From: Streptomyces sp. BK340
Lineage (GTDB): Bacteria; Actinomycetota; Actinomycetes; Streptomycetales; Streptomycetaceae
NCBI RefSeq assembly: GCF_007827595.1
Contig: NZ_VISR01000028.1
Span: forward strand, 62,001 to 126,000
Direction of reading: 5' to 3'
DNA: 64,000 nucleotides
The notes below the pieces were generated by a model. That model did not search any database. It saw nothing but the letters and a program-made list of their open reading frames with translations, and had not been told where the DNA came from. Position numbers and translations under genes: made by a program. This document shows positions 31,882 through 40,660 of the stretch, piece by piece (the stretch's first letter is position 1; each line of letters starts with the position of its first letter).

Positions 31882-33111
31882 TCACCGGCCGCCCGCGCCG
31901 AGCACCTTCTCCAGGGAGCCCAGCGCGGAGCGCAGCTCGTCGGCCGTGATGGTCAGCGGGGGCGCCAGCCGGATCGTGGAGCCGTGCGTGTCCTTGACCA
32001 GGACACCCTCCCGCATCAGGCGCTCGCTGATCTCACGGCCGGTGCCGATGGCCGGGTCGACGTCGACGCCCGCCCACAGCCCACGCGCGCGGAAGCCGGT
32101 CACGCCCCGGCCGACCAGCTCGGCGAGGCCGCTGTGCAGGATCTGGCCCAGGTCGGCCGCCCGGCGCTGGAACTCGCCGGTCTCCAGCAGCTCGACCACC
32201 GCCGTGCCGACCGCCGCCGCCAGCGGGTTGCCGCCGAACGTGGAGCCGTGCTCGCCCGGGCGCAGCACGCCCAGCACCTCGCGCCGGGCCACCACCGCCG
32301 ACACCGGCACGATGCCGCCGCCGAGCGCCTTGCCGAGCAGCAGCACGTCGGGGACGACGTCCTCGTGCTCGACGGCGAGGGTGCGGCCGGTGCGGCCGAG
32401 GCCGGACTGGATCTCGTCCGCGATGAACAGGCAGCCCTTGCGGCGCGTCAGCTCACGCACGCCGGCCAGGTAGCCGTCGTCCGGGATGACGACGCCGGCC
32501 TCGCCCTGGATGGGCTCGAGCAGCACCGCCGCCGTCGTCTCGTCGACCGCCTCCTCCAGCGCGGCCAGGTCGTTGTACGGAACGATCCGGAAGCCGGGCG
32601 TGAAGGGGCCGAAGCCGGCGCGGGCCGTCTCGTCCGTGGAGAAGCTGACGATCGTCGTCGTGCGGCCGTGGAAGTTCTCCGCCGCGACCACGATCGTGGC
32701 CCGGTCGGCGGGAACGCCCTTCACGTCGTACGCCCACTTGCGGGCCACCTTGATGCCGCTCTCCACCGCCTCGGCGCCGGTGTTCATCGGCAGCACCATG
32801 TCCAGGCCGGTCAGCTCCGCGAGCCGCTCGGCGAACTCGGCGAGCCGGTCGTTGTGGAAGGCGCGGGAGGTGAGGGTCAGCCGGTCGAGCTGGCGGTGCG
32901 CGGCCTCGACCAGCGCCGGGTGCCGGTGGCCGAAGTTGAGGGCCGAGTAGCCGGCCAGCATGTCGAGGTAGCGGCGGCCCTCGACGTCCTCCACCCAGGT
33001 GCCCTCGGCCCGCGCGACGACCACGGGCAGAGGGTGGTAGTTGTGCGCGAGGACCGGCTCCTCCGCCTTGATCAGGTCGTCGGACGTGCGCTCGTGCGCG
33101 GGTGCGGTCAT
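31882..33111 (-). CDS. rocD: ornithine--oxo-acid aminotransferase RocD
   Basis: A PLP class III aminotransferase of 409 residues that converts ornithine and 2-oxoglutarate to glutamate-5-semialdehyde and glutamate. MNTGAEAVE near 105-113 binds PLP phosphate, FIADEIQSGLGRTG carries the PLP aspartate and LLGKALGGG the Schiff-base lysine. VEDVEGRRYLDMLAGYSALNFGHRHP is typical of RocD. ATG 33111 shares one base with the stop of the upstream DDAH-like gene, so the two are coupled. This implies the upstream enzyme supplies ornithine or a precursor. Confidence 0.95.
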   Translation of the reverse strand: MTAPAHERTSDDLIKAEEPVLAHNYHPLPVVVARAEGTWVEDVEGRRYLDMLAGYSALNFGHRHPALVEAAHRQLDRLTLTSRAFHNDRLAEFAERLAELTGLDMVLPMNTGAEAVESGIKVARKWAYDVKGVPADRATIVVAAENFHGRTTTIVSFSTDETARAGFGPFTPGFRIVPYNDLAALEEAVDETTAAVLLEPIQGEAGVVIPDDGYLAGVRELTRRKGCLFIADEIQSGLGRTGRTLAVEHEDVVPDVLLLGKALGGGIVPVSAVVARREVLGVLRPGEHGSTFGGNPLAAAVGTAVVELLETGEFQRRAADLGQILHSGLAELVGRGVTGFRARGLWAGVDVDPAIGTGREISERLMREGVLVKDTHGSTIRLAPPLTITADELRSALGSLEKVLGAGGR

Positions 33112-33920
33112 CAGCGGATCTCCTGGGTGCAGCACTTGATGCCACCGCCGGCCTTGTGGAACTCCGACAGGTCGACGGGGACGGGGACGTAACCGTGCTC
33201 GGTCAGGCGCTCGGCCAGCGCCTCGGCCTTGGGAGCGATGAAGACGTGCCGGCCGTCGGACACGGAGTTCAGGCCGAACGCCATCGCGTCGTCGCGGGTG
33301 GCGAGCACCGCGTCCGGGTACAGACGCTTGAGCACCTCCCGGCTCCCCGGCGAGAAGGCCTCCGGGTAGTACACGATGTTGTCGTCGTCGAGGACGAAGA
33401 GCGCGGTGTCGAGGTGGTAGAAGTACGGGTCCACCAGGGTCAGGCCGATCACCGGGTGGCCGAGGAACTCCTGCGCCTCGCGGTGGGCCTCACGGGTGGT
33501 GCGGAACCCGGTGCCGGCCAGCACGTACCGGCCCGTCCACACCAGGTCGCCCTCGCCCTCGGTCACCGCCTCGGGCCGGTAGACGTCGTAGCCGGCCGAC
33601 TTGAACCACGTGTCGTAGTGGACCGACTCGGGGCGTCGCTCCTGCGCGTGGAACAGCGAGCCGAAGACCCGGCCGCCGACCACGAACGCCGCGTTGGCGG
33701 CGAACACCATGTCGGGCAGGCCCGGGACCGGGTCGACCGCCTCGACGACGTGACCGTGGGAGCGGTAGGTGCGGATCAGCGCCTGCCACTGCTCCTGGGC
33801 CAGATCCACGTCGACGGGTGTGTCGGGATGCATCCAGGGATTGATCGCGTACTGCACGGCGAAATGTCTGGGTTCGCAGACGAGGAAGCGCCGGGGGCGC
33901 GACACACGGCTTTCGGGCAC
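33111..33920 (-). CDS. DDAH/arginine-dihydrolase-like hydrolase
   Basis: A guanidino-group-modifying enzyme of 269 residues. Catalytic Cys is 263 or 264 in GGIKCCTQE and the catalytic His is in DPYFYHLD near 169. It is named DDAH by similarity (dimethylarginine to citrulline plus dimethylamine). However, the position usually Asp in FxxD of DDAH and arginine deiminase reads Asn76 in MVFAANAAFV, and its operon partner is RocD, which needs ornithine. An arginine dihydrolase activity (arginine to ornithine, CO2 and ammonia), as in cyanobacterial ArgZ, is therefore plausible. It starts at GTG 33920 with GGAGG upstream. Confidence 0.85.
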   Translation of the reverse strand: MPESRVSRPRRFLVCEPRHFAVQYAINPWMHPDTPVDVDLAQEQWQALIRTYRSHGHVVEAVDPVPGLPDMVFAANAAFVVGGRVFGSLFHAQERRPESVHYDTWFKSAGYDVYRPEAVTEGEGDLVWTGRYVLAGTGFRTTREAHREAQEFLGHPVIGLTLVDPYFYHLDTALFVLDDDNIVYYPEAFSPGSREVLKRLYPDAVLATRDDAMAFGLNSVSDGRHVFIAPKAEALAERLTEHGYVPVPVDLSEFHKAGGGIKCCTQEIR

Positions 33921-33965
33921 AGAGGGTTTCCTCCGCTTTCCTGCGCGTCACTGAGGGTTGGCACA

Positions 33966-34022
33966 ACGGTAGGAAGGGACGGAGGCGGACGACAAGCGAC
34001 GAAAGCTGCGTGCATGCGCAGC
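33966..34022 (-). promoter_or_regulatory. promoter of the DDAH-like/rocD operon with Lrp-type palindrome
   Basis: On the minus strand TTGTCG (33990-33995) and TACCGT (33966-33971) are 18 bp apart. GCTGCG-N6-CGCAGC (34005-34022) lies about 54 bp upstream of the expected start site, an activator position, and the neighbouring gene encodes an Lrp regulator. Confidence 0.5.
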
Positions 34023-34084
34023 ATCGCTGCGTCGTGGCCATGGAGAACGCACGAGAACTGCGCGCTTCGGGGTTTACTTCGCGA

Positions 34085-34570
34085 TCATTCGGGTGCGGCG
34101 TGGGTCGCGCCCGCCTCCGGGCTTTCCGGGAGGAGGTGGGACAGCACCATCACGCTGATCGTCTTCCGGATGAACGGCTCGGCACGGATCCGCTCCAGCA
34201 CCTCCTCGAAGTGCTCCACGTCCCGCGCGCGCACGTGCAGCAGCGCGTCCGCGCCGCCGGTCACCGTCATGGCCGCCGTGATCTCCGGATGGTTGCGCAC
34301 CACCTCCGCCAGACGCCGCGGCGGGGCCGCGCCCTCGCAGTACACCTCGACGTACGCCTCCGTGCGCCAGCCGAGCGCGGAGGGCTTCACGGTCGCCGTG
34401 AACCCGGTGACCACCCCCGTCTCCCGCAGCCGGTCCACGCGCCGTTTGACCGCGGTGGACGACAGCCCGATCGCCGCGCCGATCTCGGCGAAGCTGGTCC
34501 TGGCGTTCGCCATCAGCGCGGTGATGATCTTGCGGTCGAGGTCGTCGAAGGAGGCAGCCCTGCTGTTCAT
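34085..34570 (-). CDS. Lrp/AsnC-family transcriptional regulator
   Basis: The protein has 161 residues. N-terminal HTH at about 9-60 (LDRKIITALMANARTSFAEIGAAIGLSSTAVKRRVDRLRE) and a C-terminal RAM/AsnC ligand domain (GGADALLHVRARDVEHFEEVLERI). ATG 34570 is preceded by TACAGT plus six bases, a leaderless arrangement; the open frame adds seven codons upstream. It lies immediately upstream of the DDAH-like/rocD operon on the same strand, and a palindrome sits before that operon promoter, so it probably controls arginine or ornithine breakdown in response to an amino acid. Confidence 0.93.
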   Translation of the reverse strand: MNSRAASFDDLDRKIITALMANARTSFAEIGAAIGLSSTAVKRRVDRLRETGVVTGFTATVKPSALGWRTEAYVEVYCEGAAPPRRLAEVVRNHPEITAAMTVTGGADALLHVRARDVEHFEEVLERIRAEPFIRKTISVMVLSHLLPESPEAGATHAAPE

Positions 34571-34576
34571 GCGGGC

Positions 34577-34582
34577 ACTGTA
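34577..34582 (-). promoter_or_regulatory. -10 box of the predicted leaderless lrp-like gene
   Basis: On the minus strand TACAGT, then GCCCGC, then ATG 34570. Confidence 0.5.
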
Positions 34583-34607
34583 ATCAGCCACGCCCGCGTC
34601 GAGCGCC

Positions 34608-34775
34608 CTACGACTGGGTGACGACCATGGCGAGCGTCAGCAGCATGAGCACCACCCAGCCGAACCACAGCCAGCCGTTGCTGCCGAGTGCGACCGTGTA
34701 GGCCGTCACGACGACGAGGCCGCCGACGGTCATCGCCCCCATGGCCTTGGTGGAACCGTTCATGGAACCGGGCAT
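34608..34775 (-). CDS. 55-residue membrane protein
   Basis: A short gene: ATG 34775 is preceded by GAGGAGGG seven bases away, a textbook ribosome-binding site, and the frame runs to TAG at 34608-34610. The product has a polar Ser/Thr/Met N-terminus, one transmembrane segment at about 13-31 (GAMTVGGLVVVTAYTVALG) and a second at about 35-52 (WLWFGWVVLMLLTLAMVV), ending TQS. I recognise no domain, but the codon use and the site make it a real gene. It lies 92 bp downstream of ctaG on the same strand. Confidence 0.75.
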   Translation of the reverse strand: MPGSMNGSTKAMGAMTVGGLVVVTAYTVALGSNGWLWFGWVVLMLLTLAMVVTQS

Positions 34776-34867
34776 CGCGACACCCTCCTCATGGTCCGTC
34801 CCCGACCATGGTGCCCCGAACGCCGCGCGAACGGCATACCGCGGAGCCGGATCCCCGTACCGCGGAC

Positions 34868-35818
34868 TCAGCTCTCCCGCGCGTTGAGAGAGGCCAGATA
34901 GGCGTTGTACGCCTCCAGCTCCTTGTCACCGTCCCGGTCGGCGGCCCGGTCCTTGCGCTTGGCCTGCCGCTGCTCGGAGCCGTACCACTGGAACAGCAGT
35001 GCGATCAGCACCAGCACGGACGGGATCTCGCTGAACGCCCAGGCGATGCCGCCGGCCGCGTTCTGGTCGGCGAGCGCGTCGACGGCGAGCGAGGCGGGCG
35101 GGTGCTTGAACGTCTCGACCATCGGCTCCGACGCCATCATCAGCGCGATACCGAAGAAGGCGTGGAACGGCATGCCCGCGAACAGCTCCAGCATCCGCAT
35201 CAGGTGACCCGGCCGGTGGGGCCCGGGGTCCACGCCGATGATCGGCCAGAAGAAGACCACACCCACGGCGAGGAAGTGCACCATCATCCCGATGTGCCCG
35301 GCCCTCGACCCCATCAGGAAGTCGAACAGCGGGGTGAAGTACAGCGCGTACAGGCTCGCGACGAACATCGGGATCGTGAAGGCCGGGTGGGTGATGATCC
35401 GCATGTACCGGCTGTGCAGCAGCGCGAGCAGCAGCTCACGCGGCCCCTTGCGGCCCTTGCCGGCCACCGGCAGCGCGCGCAGCGCCAGCGTGACCGGGGC
35501 GCCCAGCAGGATCAGGATCGGCGACAGCATGCTGATCACCATGTGCTGCACCATGTGCACGCTGAACATGACCATGCCGTAGTCGTTCAGCCTGGTGCAC
35601 ATCACCAGCGCGATGGTCAGCACACCGACGACGTACGACACCGTACGGGCCACGGGCCACGCGTCCCCGCGCCGCCGCAGCCGAACCACGCCCCAGCCGT
35701 ACAGAGCCAGCCCGGCCAGACAGGCGACGAGGAAGAAGGGGTCCGCCGACCACTGGAGTCCCCGCCCCAGCGTGAACGGCGGCAAGTCCATCATCATGCC
35801 GTGCCCGCTGTGATCCAT
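34868..35818 (-). CDS. cytochrome c oxidase assembly protein, CtaG (caa3) family
   Basis: The protein has 316 residues from ATG 35818 with AGGAG eight bases upstream. A Met/His-rich start (MDHSGHGMMM) looks copper-binding, followed by about seven transmembrane helices. The conserved histidines of the CtaG_Bacillus family are in MFSVHMVQHMVISM and HIGMMVHFLAVGVVFFWP, plus GMPFHAFFGIALM. It is thought to help deliver copper to the CuB site of cytochrome oxidase. The charged C-terminus is cytoplasmic. The nearby decayed DUF6153/DUF305 genes are also copper-linked families. Confidence 0.92.
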   Translation of the reverse strand: MDHSGHGMMMDLPPFTLGRGLQWSADPFFLVACLAGLALYGWGVVRLRRRGDAWPVARTVSYVVGVLTIALVMCTRLNDYGMVMFSVHMVQHMVISMLSPILILLGAPVTLALRALPVAGKGRKGPRELLLALLHSRYMRIITHPAFTIPMFVASLYALYFTPLFDFLMGSRAGHIGMMVHFLAVGVVFFWPIIGVDPGPHRPGHLMRMLELFAGMPFHAFFGIALMMASEPMVETFKHPPASLAVDALADQNAAGGIAWAFSEIPSVLVLIALLFQWYGSEQRQAKRKDRAADRDGDKELEAYNAYLASLNARES

Positions 35819-35874
35819 CCGGCGGCTCCTGATTCGTGGGGGTTGTACGCGTCTGTCCGCCCCCAAGAGTAGAA

Positions 35875-35906
35875 CCGCCCCCGGTCACGGCTGTGACCGG
35901 GGGCGG
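35875..35906 (-). terminator. pfkA terminator
   Basis: A perfect 14-bp stem CCGCCCCCGGTCAC with its complement around a GGCT loop, 25 bases beyond the pfkA stop. Confidence 0.9.
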
Positions 35907-35930
35907 GTTGTTCTCGGCTGGACCGCTGGG

Positions 35931-36956
35931 CTAGAGGACGCACTCCGCCTCGTCGTACCGCTCGGCGGGGACCGTCTTGAGCGTCTCCACGGCCTCGGCG
36001 AGCGACACCATCACGATCTCGGTGCCGCGCAGCGCGGTCATCATGCCGAACTCCCCGCGGTGCACGGCCTCCACCGCGTGCCAGCCGAACCGCGTGGCCA
36101 GCACCCGGTCGTACGCCGTGGGCGTCCCGCCCCGCTGCACGTGCCCCAGGATCACCGGCCGCGCCTCCTTGCCGAGCCGCTGCTCCAGCTCGATCGACAG
36201 CTGCCGGGCGATCCCCGCGAAGCGCTCGTGGCCGTAGATGTCCTTGCCGCCCTCGTCGAACTCCATGGAGCCGGGCCGCGGCTTGGCGCCCTCCGCGGCG
36301 ACCACGATGGCGAACCGCTTGCCCGCCTCGAACCGCTCGCCGACGCGCGCGGTCAACTCGTCGATGTCGAAGGGCCGCTCCGGCACGACGATGGCGTGGG
36401 CGCCGGCCGCCATGCCGGAGTGCAGCGCGATCCAGCCGGTGTGCCGGCCCATGACCTCCACGACCAGCACACGCTGGTGGGACTCGGCGGTGGTCTTCAG
36501 CCGGTCCAGGGCCTCGGTGGCGACACCGACCGCCGTGTCGAAGCCGAAGGTGACGTCCGTGACGGCGATGTCGTTGTCGATGGTCTTCGGGACGCCGACG
36601 ACGGGCAGGCCGTTGTCCGACATCAGCCGGGCCGCCTTCAGCGTGCCCTCGCCGCCGATCGGGATGATCGCGTCGAGGCCCAGCTCCTCGACATGGCCCT
36701 TGGCCCGCTCCACGCCGTCCCGCAGGTGCGAGGGCTGGACCCGGGAGGAGCCGAGGATGGTGCCGCCGCGGGCCAGGATGCCGCCCACGGCGTCGAGGTC
36801 GAGCTTCATGTAGTCGCATTCCAGGAGGCCCTTCCAGCCGTCCCGGAAACCGATGACCTCGTCGCCGTGGTCGGCGACGGCACGGTGCACGACGGACCGG
36901 ATGACGGCGTTCAGGCCGGGGCAGTCGCCGCCGGACGTGAGGACACCAATGCGCAT
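35931..36956 (-). CDS. pfkA: 6-phosphofructokinase
   Basis: The protein has 341 residues from ATG 36956 (RIGVLTSGGDCPGLNAVIR), with GAAGG upstream; the open frame is 42 codons longer but not PFK-like. GGEGT at 101-105 has Gly104, the residue that marks ATP rather than pyrophosphate use, while PKTIDND at 123-129 is typical of the actinobacterial group. MGRHTGW is part of the substrate site. It phosphorylates fructose-6-phosphate in glycolysis. Streptomyces have up to three paralogues. Followed by a strong terminator. Confidence 0.95.
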   Translation of the reverse strand: MRIGVLTSGGDCPGLNAVIRSVVHRAVADHGDEVIGFRDGWKGLLECDYMKLDLDAVGGILARGGTILGSSRVQPSHLRDGVERAKGHVEELGLDAIIPIGGEGTLKAARLMSDNGLPVVGVPKTIDNDIAVTDVTFGFDTAVGVATEALDRLKTTAESHQRVLVVEVMGRHTGWIALHSGMAAGAHAIVVPERPFDIDELTARVGERFEAGKRFAIVVAAEGAKPRPGSMEFDEGGKDIYGHERFAGIARQLSIELEQRLGKEARPVILGHVQRGGTPTAYDRVLATRFGWHAVEAVHRGEFGMMTALRGTEIVMVSLAEAVETLKTVPAERYDEAECVL

Positions 36957-37168
36957 AGCCCGGATTACCTTCTCAACGTGGGCCGGAAAACCGGACCACG
37001 TCGTCCGGCGGATTCCCGGCCACCCTACCGGCGGGAGGGGGTGGCACCGTAGCGGGCGTCCGCCTGCTGGACGCGCCCGCACATGTGAGCGGACGGCCCG
37101 TCAGGCGGGCCCGCTACGAGCCTGCCGGAAACGGCTGAGACGACGCTGAAACGGCGCTGAGACGCCGC

Positions 37169-37897
37169 TTACGCAGGCTGCTGCGCGGCCGTGATGCGCT
37201 CGTTGCGGAGCGCGTCGTACCACCGGTCGTCGATCGGCGGCAGCGCGTTGACGTCGAGCGCCAGCTTCAGCAGCAGGTCGGCGATCAGCGGGTTACGGGC
37301 CAGCACGGGGCCGTGCATGTACGTGCCGAAGACCGTCCCGTTGTACGCGCCCTCGGTGCCGTCCCCGGTCCCGTTGCCCTTGCCGATCTTCACCCGGGCG
37401 AAGGGACGCGCCGTGGCCCCGAGGTGGGTGACGCCCTGGTGGTTCTCGAATCCGGTCAGCTCGGGGAGGCCGAGCTGCGGGTCGATGTCCCCGAGGACGT
37501 CGCCGACGCACCGCTCGCCCTCGCCGCGCACCGAGACCACGTCCAGCAGGCCGAGGCCCGGCTCGCGCTGGCCGAGGTCGTTGATGAACTCGTGGCCGAG
37601 GATCTGGTAGCCGGCGCACACGGAGAAGACGATCGCGCCGTTCTCCACCGCGCGCTGCAGATGGCCGTCGCGGCGCAGCCGCTCGGCCGCGAGCCGCTGC
37701 GGCCGGTCCTCGCCGCCGCCGATCAGATAGATGTCACCCGAGGTCGGGATCGGCTGGTCGCTGCGTACGTCCAGCCGGGCCACGTCCAGGCCGCGCTGCC
37801 GGGCCCGCCGCTCCACGACGAGGGCGTTGCCCTGGTCGCCGTAGGTGCTCAGCAGGTCGGGGTAGATCCACACCAGCCGCAGTTGGTTGTCGCTCAT
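37169..37897 (-). CDS. gatD: lipid II isoglutaminyl synthase glutaminase subunit GatD
   Basis: A CobB/CobQ-like class I glutamine amidotransferase of 242 residues. Nucleophile Cys94 is in FSVCAGYQ and the catalytic His is in TYMHGP near 193. It releases ammonia from glutamine for MurT, which amidates the alpha-carboxyl of D-glutamate in the lipid II stem peptide. The murT gene is directly upstream, 21 bases away. Amidation is needed for efficient cross-linking and affects lysozyme and beta-lactam sensitivity. Confidence 0.94.
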   Translation of the reverse strand: MSDNQLRLVWIYPDLLSTYGDQGNALVVERRARQRGLDVARLDVRSDQPIPTSGDIYLIGGGEDRPQRLAAERLRRDGHLQRAVENGAIVFSVCAGYQILGHEFINDLGQREPGLGLLDVVSVRGEGERCVGDVLGDIDPQLGLPELTGFENHQGVTHLGATARPFARVKIGKGNGTGDGTEGAYNGTVFGTYMHGPVLARNPLIADLLLKLALDVNALPPIDDRWYDALRNERITAAQQPA

Positions 37898-37918
37898 GAG
37901 GTGATCGCCCTTCGAAGA

Positions 37919-39157
37919 TCAGTTGCCGACGCGGCGGCGCAGGTCCTGGAACGCGGTGTAGTTCGCGATGACCTCGATCCGGCCCGGCGGGCACATCTGC
38001 ACGGCCTGGTCGAGGTTCTCGCAGACCTGGAAGTGCTGGTTCGCGACTTCCAGACGGACAGCGAGGTCCAGCTTCCGGTCGCCGATGACGAAGATCGGGT
38101 GGCCGGTCAGCCGCGTGTAGTCGACGTCCCACAGCCAGGAGGTGTCGGTGCCGTCGGCGCCGCGGGCGTTGACGGACAGGATCACCGGGGCGGGCGGCGG
38201 GTCGATCAGGGAGAACGTCTCCAGCCAGCCGGCCGGGTTCTTCGCCAGCAGCAGCCGCAGGTCACGGCCCTCGAACTGGACGACGTCGTAGCGTCCCGCG
38301 ACGGCCTGCACCTGGTACATGCGTTCCAGGGCGACCTGCGGAGGTACCCCGAAGACGGCGGCGACGGCCGCGGAGCTGGCCGCGTTCGCCTTGTTGGCGC
38401 GCCCCGGCAGCTGCAGGTGGATCGGCCAGGCGGAACCGTGCGGATCCAGTACGTGGTCCCCGGACAGCGCCCAGGTGGGCGTCGGCCGGCGGAAGCCGCA
38501 CTCGCCGCAGAACCAGTCGTCACCCGGGCGCTGCATCACGCCGCCGCAGGACGGGCAGGACCAGGCGTCGTCCTTCCACATCTGCCCGGCTGCGACCCAG
38601 ATCACATTCGGGGACGAGGAGGCGGCCCAGACCACCAGCGGGTCGTCGCAGTTGGCGACGACCACGGCCTTGGTCCCGGCGAGACCCTCGCGCCAGTTCT
38701 CGGCGAGCATCCGGGTCTCGGCCGCGCGGTCCAGCTGGTCGCGCGAGAGGTTGAGCAGCGCGATGCACTTCGGGTCGGTGTCCCGGGCGACGCCGGCCAG
38801 GTACTTCTCGTCGACCTCGATGACGGCGAACTTGGCGTCCGAGCCCCCGGCCAGCGCCGAGGTGATGCCGGCCGGCATGTTCGCGCCGAGCGCATTCGAG
38901 ACGACCTCGCCCGCTGCCCGCAGGGCCTCCGCGATCAGCCGGGTCGTCGTGGTCTTGCCGTTGGTCGCCGAGACCAGGACGACGTCCAGGTGCTGGGCGA
39001 GCCGGGCGAGGAGGTCGGGGTCGAGTTTGAGTGCGACCCGGCCACCGATCACCGATCCGCTGCCGCGTCCTGCGGCGCGGGACGCCGCTGCGACCGCCTT
39101 GCCCGCGGTCACGGCCAGCTTGGCCCGCGGCGTGAGCGGGTCCGAGTTGCCTGCCAT
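37919..39157 (-). CDS. murT: lipid II isoglutaminyl synthase subunit MurT
   Basis: A Mur-ligase-like protein of 412 residues. The P-loop ATNGKTTT is at 64-71, followed by a central Mur ligase domain that carries an inserted zinc-ribbon-like Cys4 (Cys201, Cys204, Cys217, Cys220) and a C-terminal DUF1727 domain. With GatD it makes isoglutamine in lipid II at the cytoplasmic membrane. GGAGG precedes ATG 39157. The Cys4 insertion is known from MurT proteins. Confidence 0.95.
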   Translation of the reverse strand: MAGNSDPLTPRAKLAVTAGKAVAAASRAAGRGSGSVIGGRVALKLDPDLLARLAQHLDVVLVSATNGKTTTTRLIAEALRAAGEVVSNALGANMPAGITSALAGGSDAKFAVIEVDEKYLAGVARDTDPKCIALLNLSRDQLDRAAETRMLAENWREGLAGTKAVVVANCDDPLVVWAASSSPNVIWVAAGQMWKDDAWSCPSCGGVMQRPGDDWFCGECGFRRPTPTWALSGDHVLDPHGSAWPIHLQLPGRANKANAASSAAVAAVFGVPPQVALERMYQVQAVAGRYDVVQFEGRDLRLLLAKNPAGWLETFSLIDPPPAPVILSVNARGADGTDTSWLWDVDYTRLTGHPIFVIGDRKLDLAVRLEVANQHFQVCENLDQAVQMCPPGRIEVIANYTAFQDLRRRVGN

Positions 39158-39294
39158 CAGTTCTCGATCCTCCTTGCGTACGCGCCGCGCCTGGGGCCAT
39201 CCGGCTACGTGGTGTGGGCCTCAGCCTATCGAGATCCATTCGCACACCCGAATCCCGGCCCTTGCCTGGCGGCGGGCATGAACTGAACGAACCG

Positions 39295-39300
39295 TACCCT
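39295..39300 (+). promoter_or_regulatory. -10 box of a predicted leaderless def gene
   Basis: TACCCT followed by seven bases and ATG 39308; no Shine-Dalgarno sequence is present. Confidence 0.4.
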
Positions 39301-39307
39301 TGCCGCC

Positions 39308-39862
39308 ATGCGACACGGCCCGATCCCGGGCGCCCACGGGCGCGTCCGGCCTCTTTCCCTGCTCCACGACCCCGTCCTGCACGAGCCCTGCCGGGACGTC
39401 ACGGACTTCGGCCCCGAACTGGCGGCACTCGTGGAGGACTTGTTCGCGACCATGTACGCGGCCCCGGGGGTGGGCCTGGCCGCGAACCAGATCGGCGTGC
39501 CGCTACGGGTGTTCGTCTACGACTGCCCCGACGACGAGGATGTCCGACATCTCGGACATGTCGTGAACCCGCGCCTGGTGGAGGCCGACGGCGTGGTGGT
39601 CCGCGGTCCGGAGGGCTGCCTGTCCCTGCCGGGGCTGGAAGCGGGTACGGAACGCCACGACCACGCGGTCGTCGAGGGTTTCACGGTGACGGGAGAACCG
39701 GTCACCGTGCACGGCACGGGTTTCTTCGCCAGGTGTCTGCAGCACGAGTCGGACCACCTGGAGGGCACGGTGTACGCCGACCGCCTCGAGGGCTGGCGCC
39801 GCCGCAGACTGATGAGACAAATCTCGCGATCTTCGTGGCACCGTGCGGGCGGTCGCACCTGA
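39308..39862 (+). CDS. def: peptide deformylase
   Basis: The protein has 184 residues. All three motifs are intact: GVGLAANQIG at 54-63, EGCLSLPG at 102-109 (metal ligand Cys104) and QHESDH at 145-150 (ligands His146 and His150, catalytic Glu147). It removes formyl groups from nascent proteins. It is one of several Streptomyces deformylases and is not next to fmt here. It starts with a likely leaderless ATG. Divergent from murT, and convergent with a TetR gene. Confidence 0.95.
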   Translation: MRHGPIPGAHGRVRPLSLLHDPVLHEPCRDVTDFGPELAALVEDLFATMYAAPGVGLAANQIGVPLRVFVYDCPDDEDVRHLGHVVNPRLVEADGVVVRGPEGCLSLPGLEAGTERHDHAVVEGFTVTGEPVTVHGTGFFARCLQHESDHLEGTVYADRLEGWRRRRLMRQISRSSWHRAGGRT

Positions 39863-39919
39863 CGGGACGCGGGGGACTGTGCGACAAGCCCCCACGGTCC
39901 GCGGCCAGGAGGCGGGCGG

Positions 39920-40564
39920 TCAGAACCCCGGACCGCCCATCCTGTCCCCGGCCGCCGCGAGGCGCCCCCACAGCAGATCGGCGAGAGACCTCACCAACTC
40001 GGCCCGGGAGCACGGCCGCTCCCCGAGCCACCAGTCCCCGGCCGCATGCATCATCCCGACGATCCCGTGCCCCCAGACCCGGGCGAGCTGCTGGCTCCCG
40101 GGCCCGAGATCCAGCCGCTCCTCGATGACCTGGGCCAGTTCCTCACCCATCCGCCGGAGCAGTGGAGCCGAATGCTTGCCGACGTCGAAGCCCGGTTCGC
40201 CCCCCTGGCTTCCCTCCGCCGGATGCATGAGGAACCGATACACCTGAGGCCGTGCCTCGATCGCCGCGAGATAGGTGTCCAGCGTGGACTCCACGCGCTC
40301 CCGTCGCTCGGCCGGGGCGTCCAGTGCCGCCCGCAGCGAGTCGAGGAGAGCGTCCGTGTGCCGCTTGGCCAGGGCCGCGTAGAGCCCGCCCTTGTCGCCG
40401 AAGTGGCGGTAGAGGATCGGCTTGGTGATTCCGGCCTCCGCCGCGATGGCGTTCATCGAGGCCTGCGGGCCGTCACGCAGAACGACTCGGTCCGCCGCCT
40501 CCAGCAGCTCGCGCCGTCGGCGGTCGGCGGACCGCTGCTGATCGGTCCGCTGCGTGGTGTCCAT
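39920..40564 (-). CDS. TetR-family transcriptional regulator
   Basis: The protein has 214 residues. The HTH spans about 18-65 (LLEAADRVVLRDGPQASMNAIAAEAGITKPILYRHFGDK), followed by a variable ligand-binding domain. GGGGAGAG precedes ATG 40564. Divergent from an acyl-CoA dehydrogenase 171 bp away, with two similar operator-like repeats in between, so it is likely the acyl-CoA-responsive repressor of that gene and of itself. The ligand is inferred only. Confidence 0.93.
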   Translation of the reverse strand: MDTTQRTDQQRSADRRRRELLEAADRVVLRDGPQASMNAIAAEAGITKPILYRHFGDKGGLYAALAKRHTDALLDSLRAALDAPAERRERVESTLDTYLAAIEARPQVYRFLMHPAEGSQGGEPGFDVGKHSAPLLRRMGEELAQVIEERLDLGPGSQQLARVWGHGIVGMMHAAGDWWLGERPCSRAELVRSLADLLWGRLAAAGDRMGGPGF

Positions 40565-40660
40565 GTGCTCTCCCCACCCGTGCTGATTCGGTGACGCCTG
40601 CGCAAACTAACACTGTCCACGCCCCTGACATCGAACGGGATGCCGAGGCGTCATCGGGAG

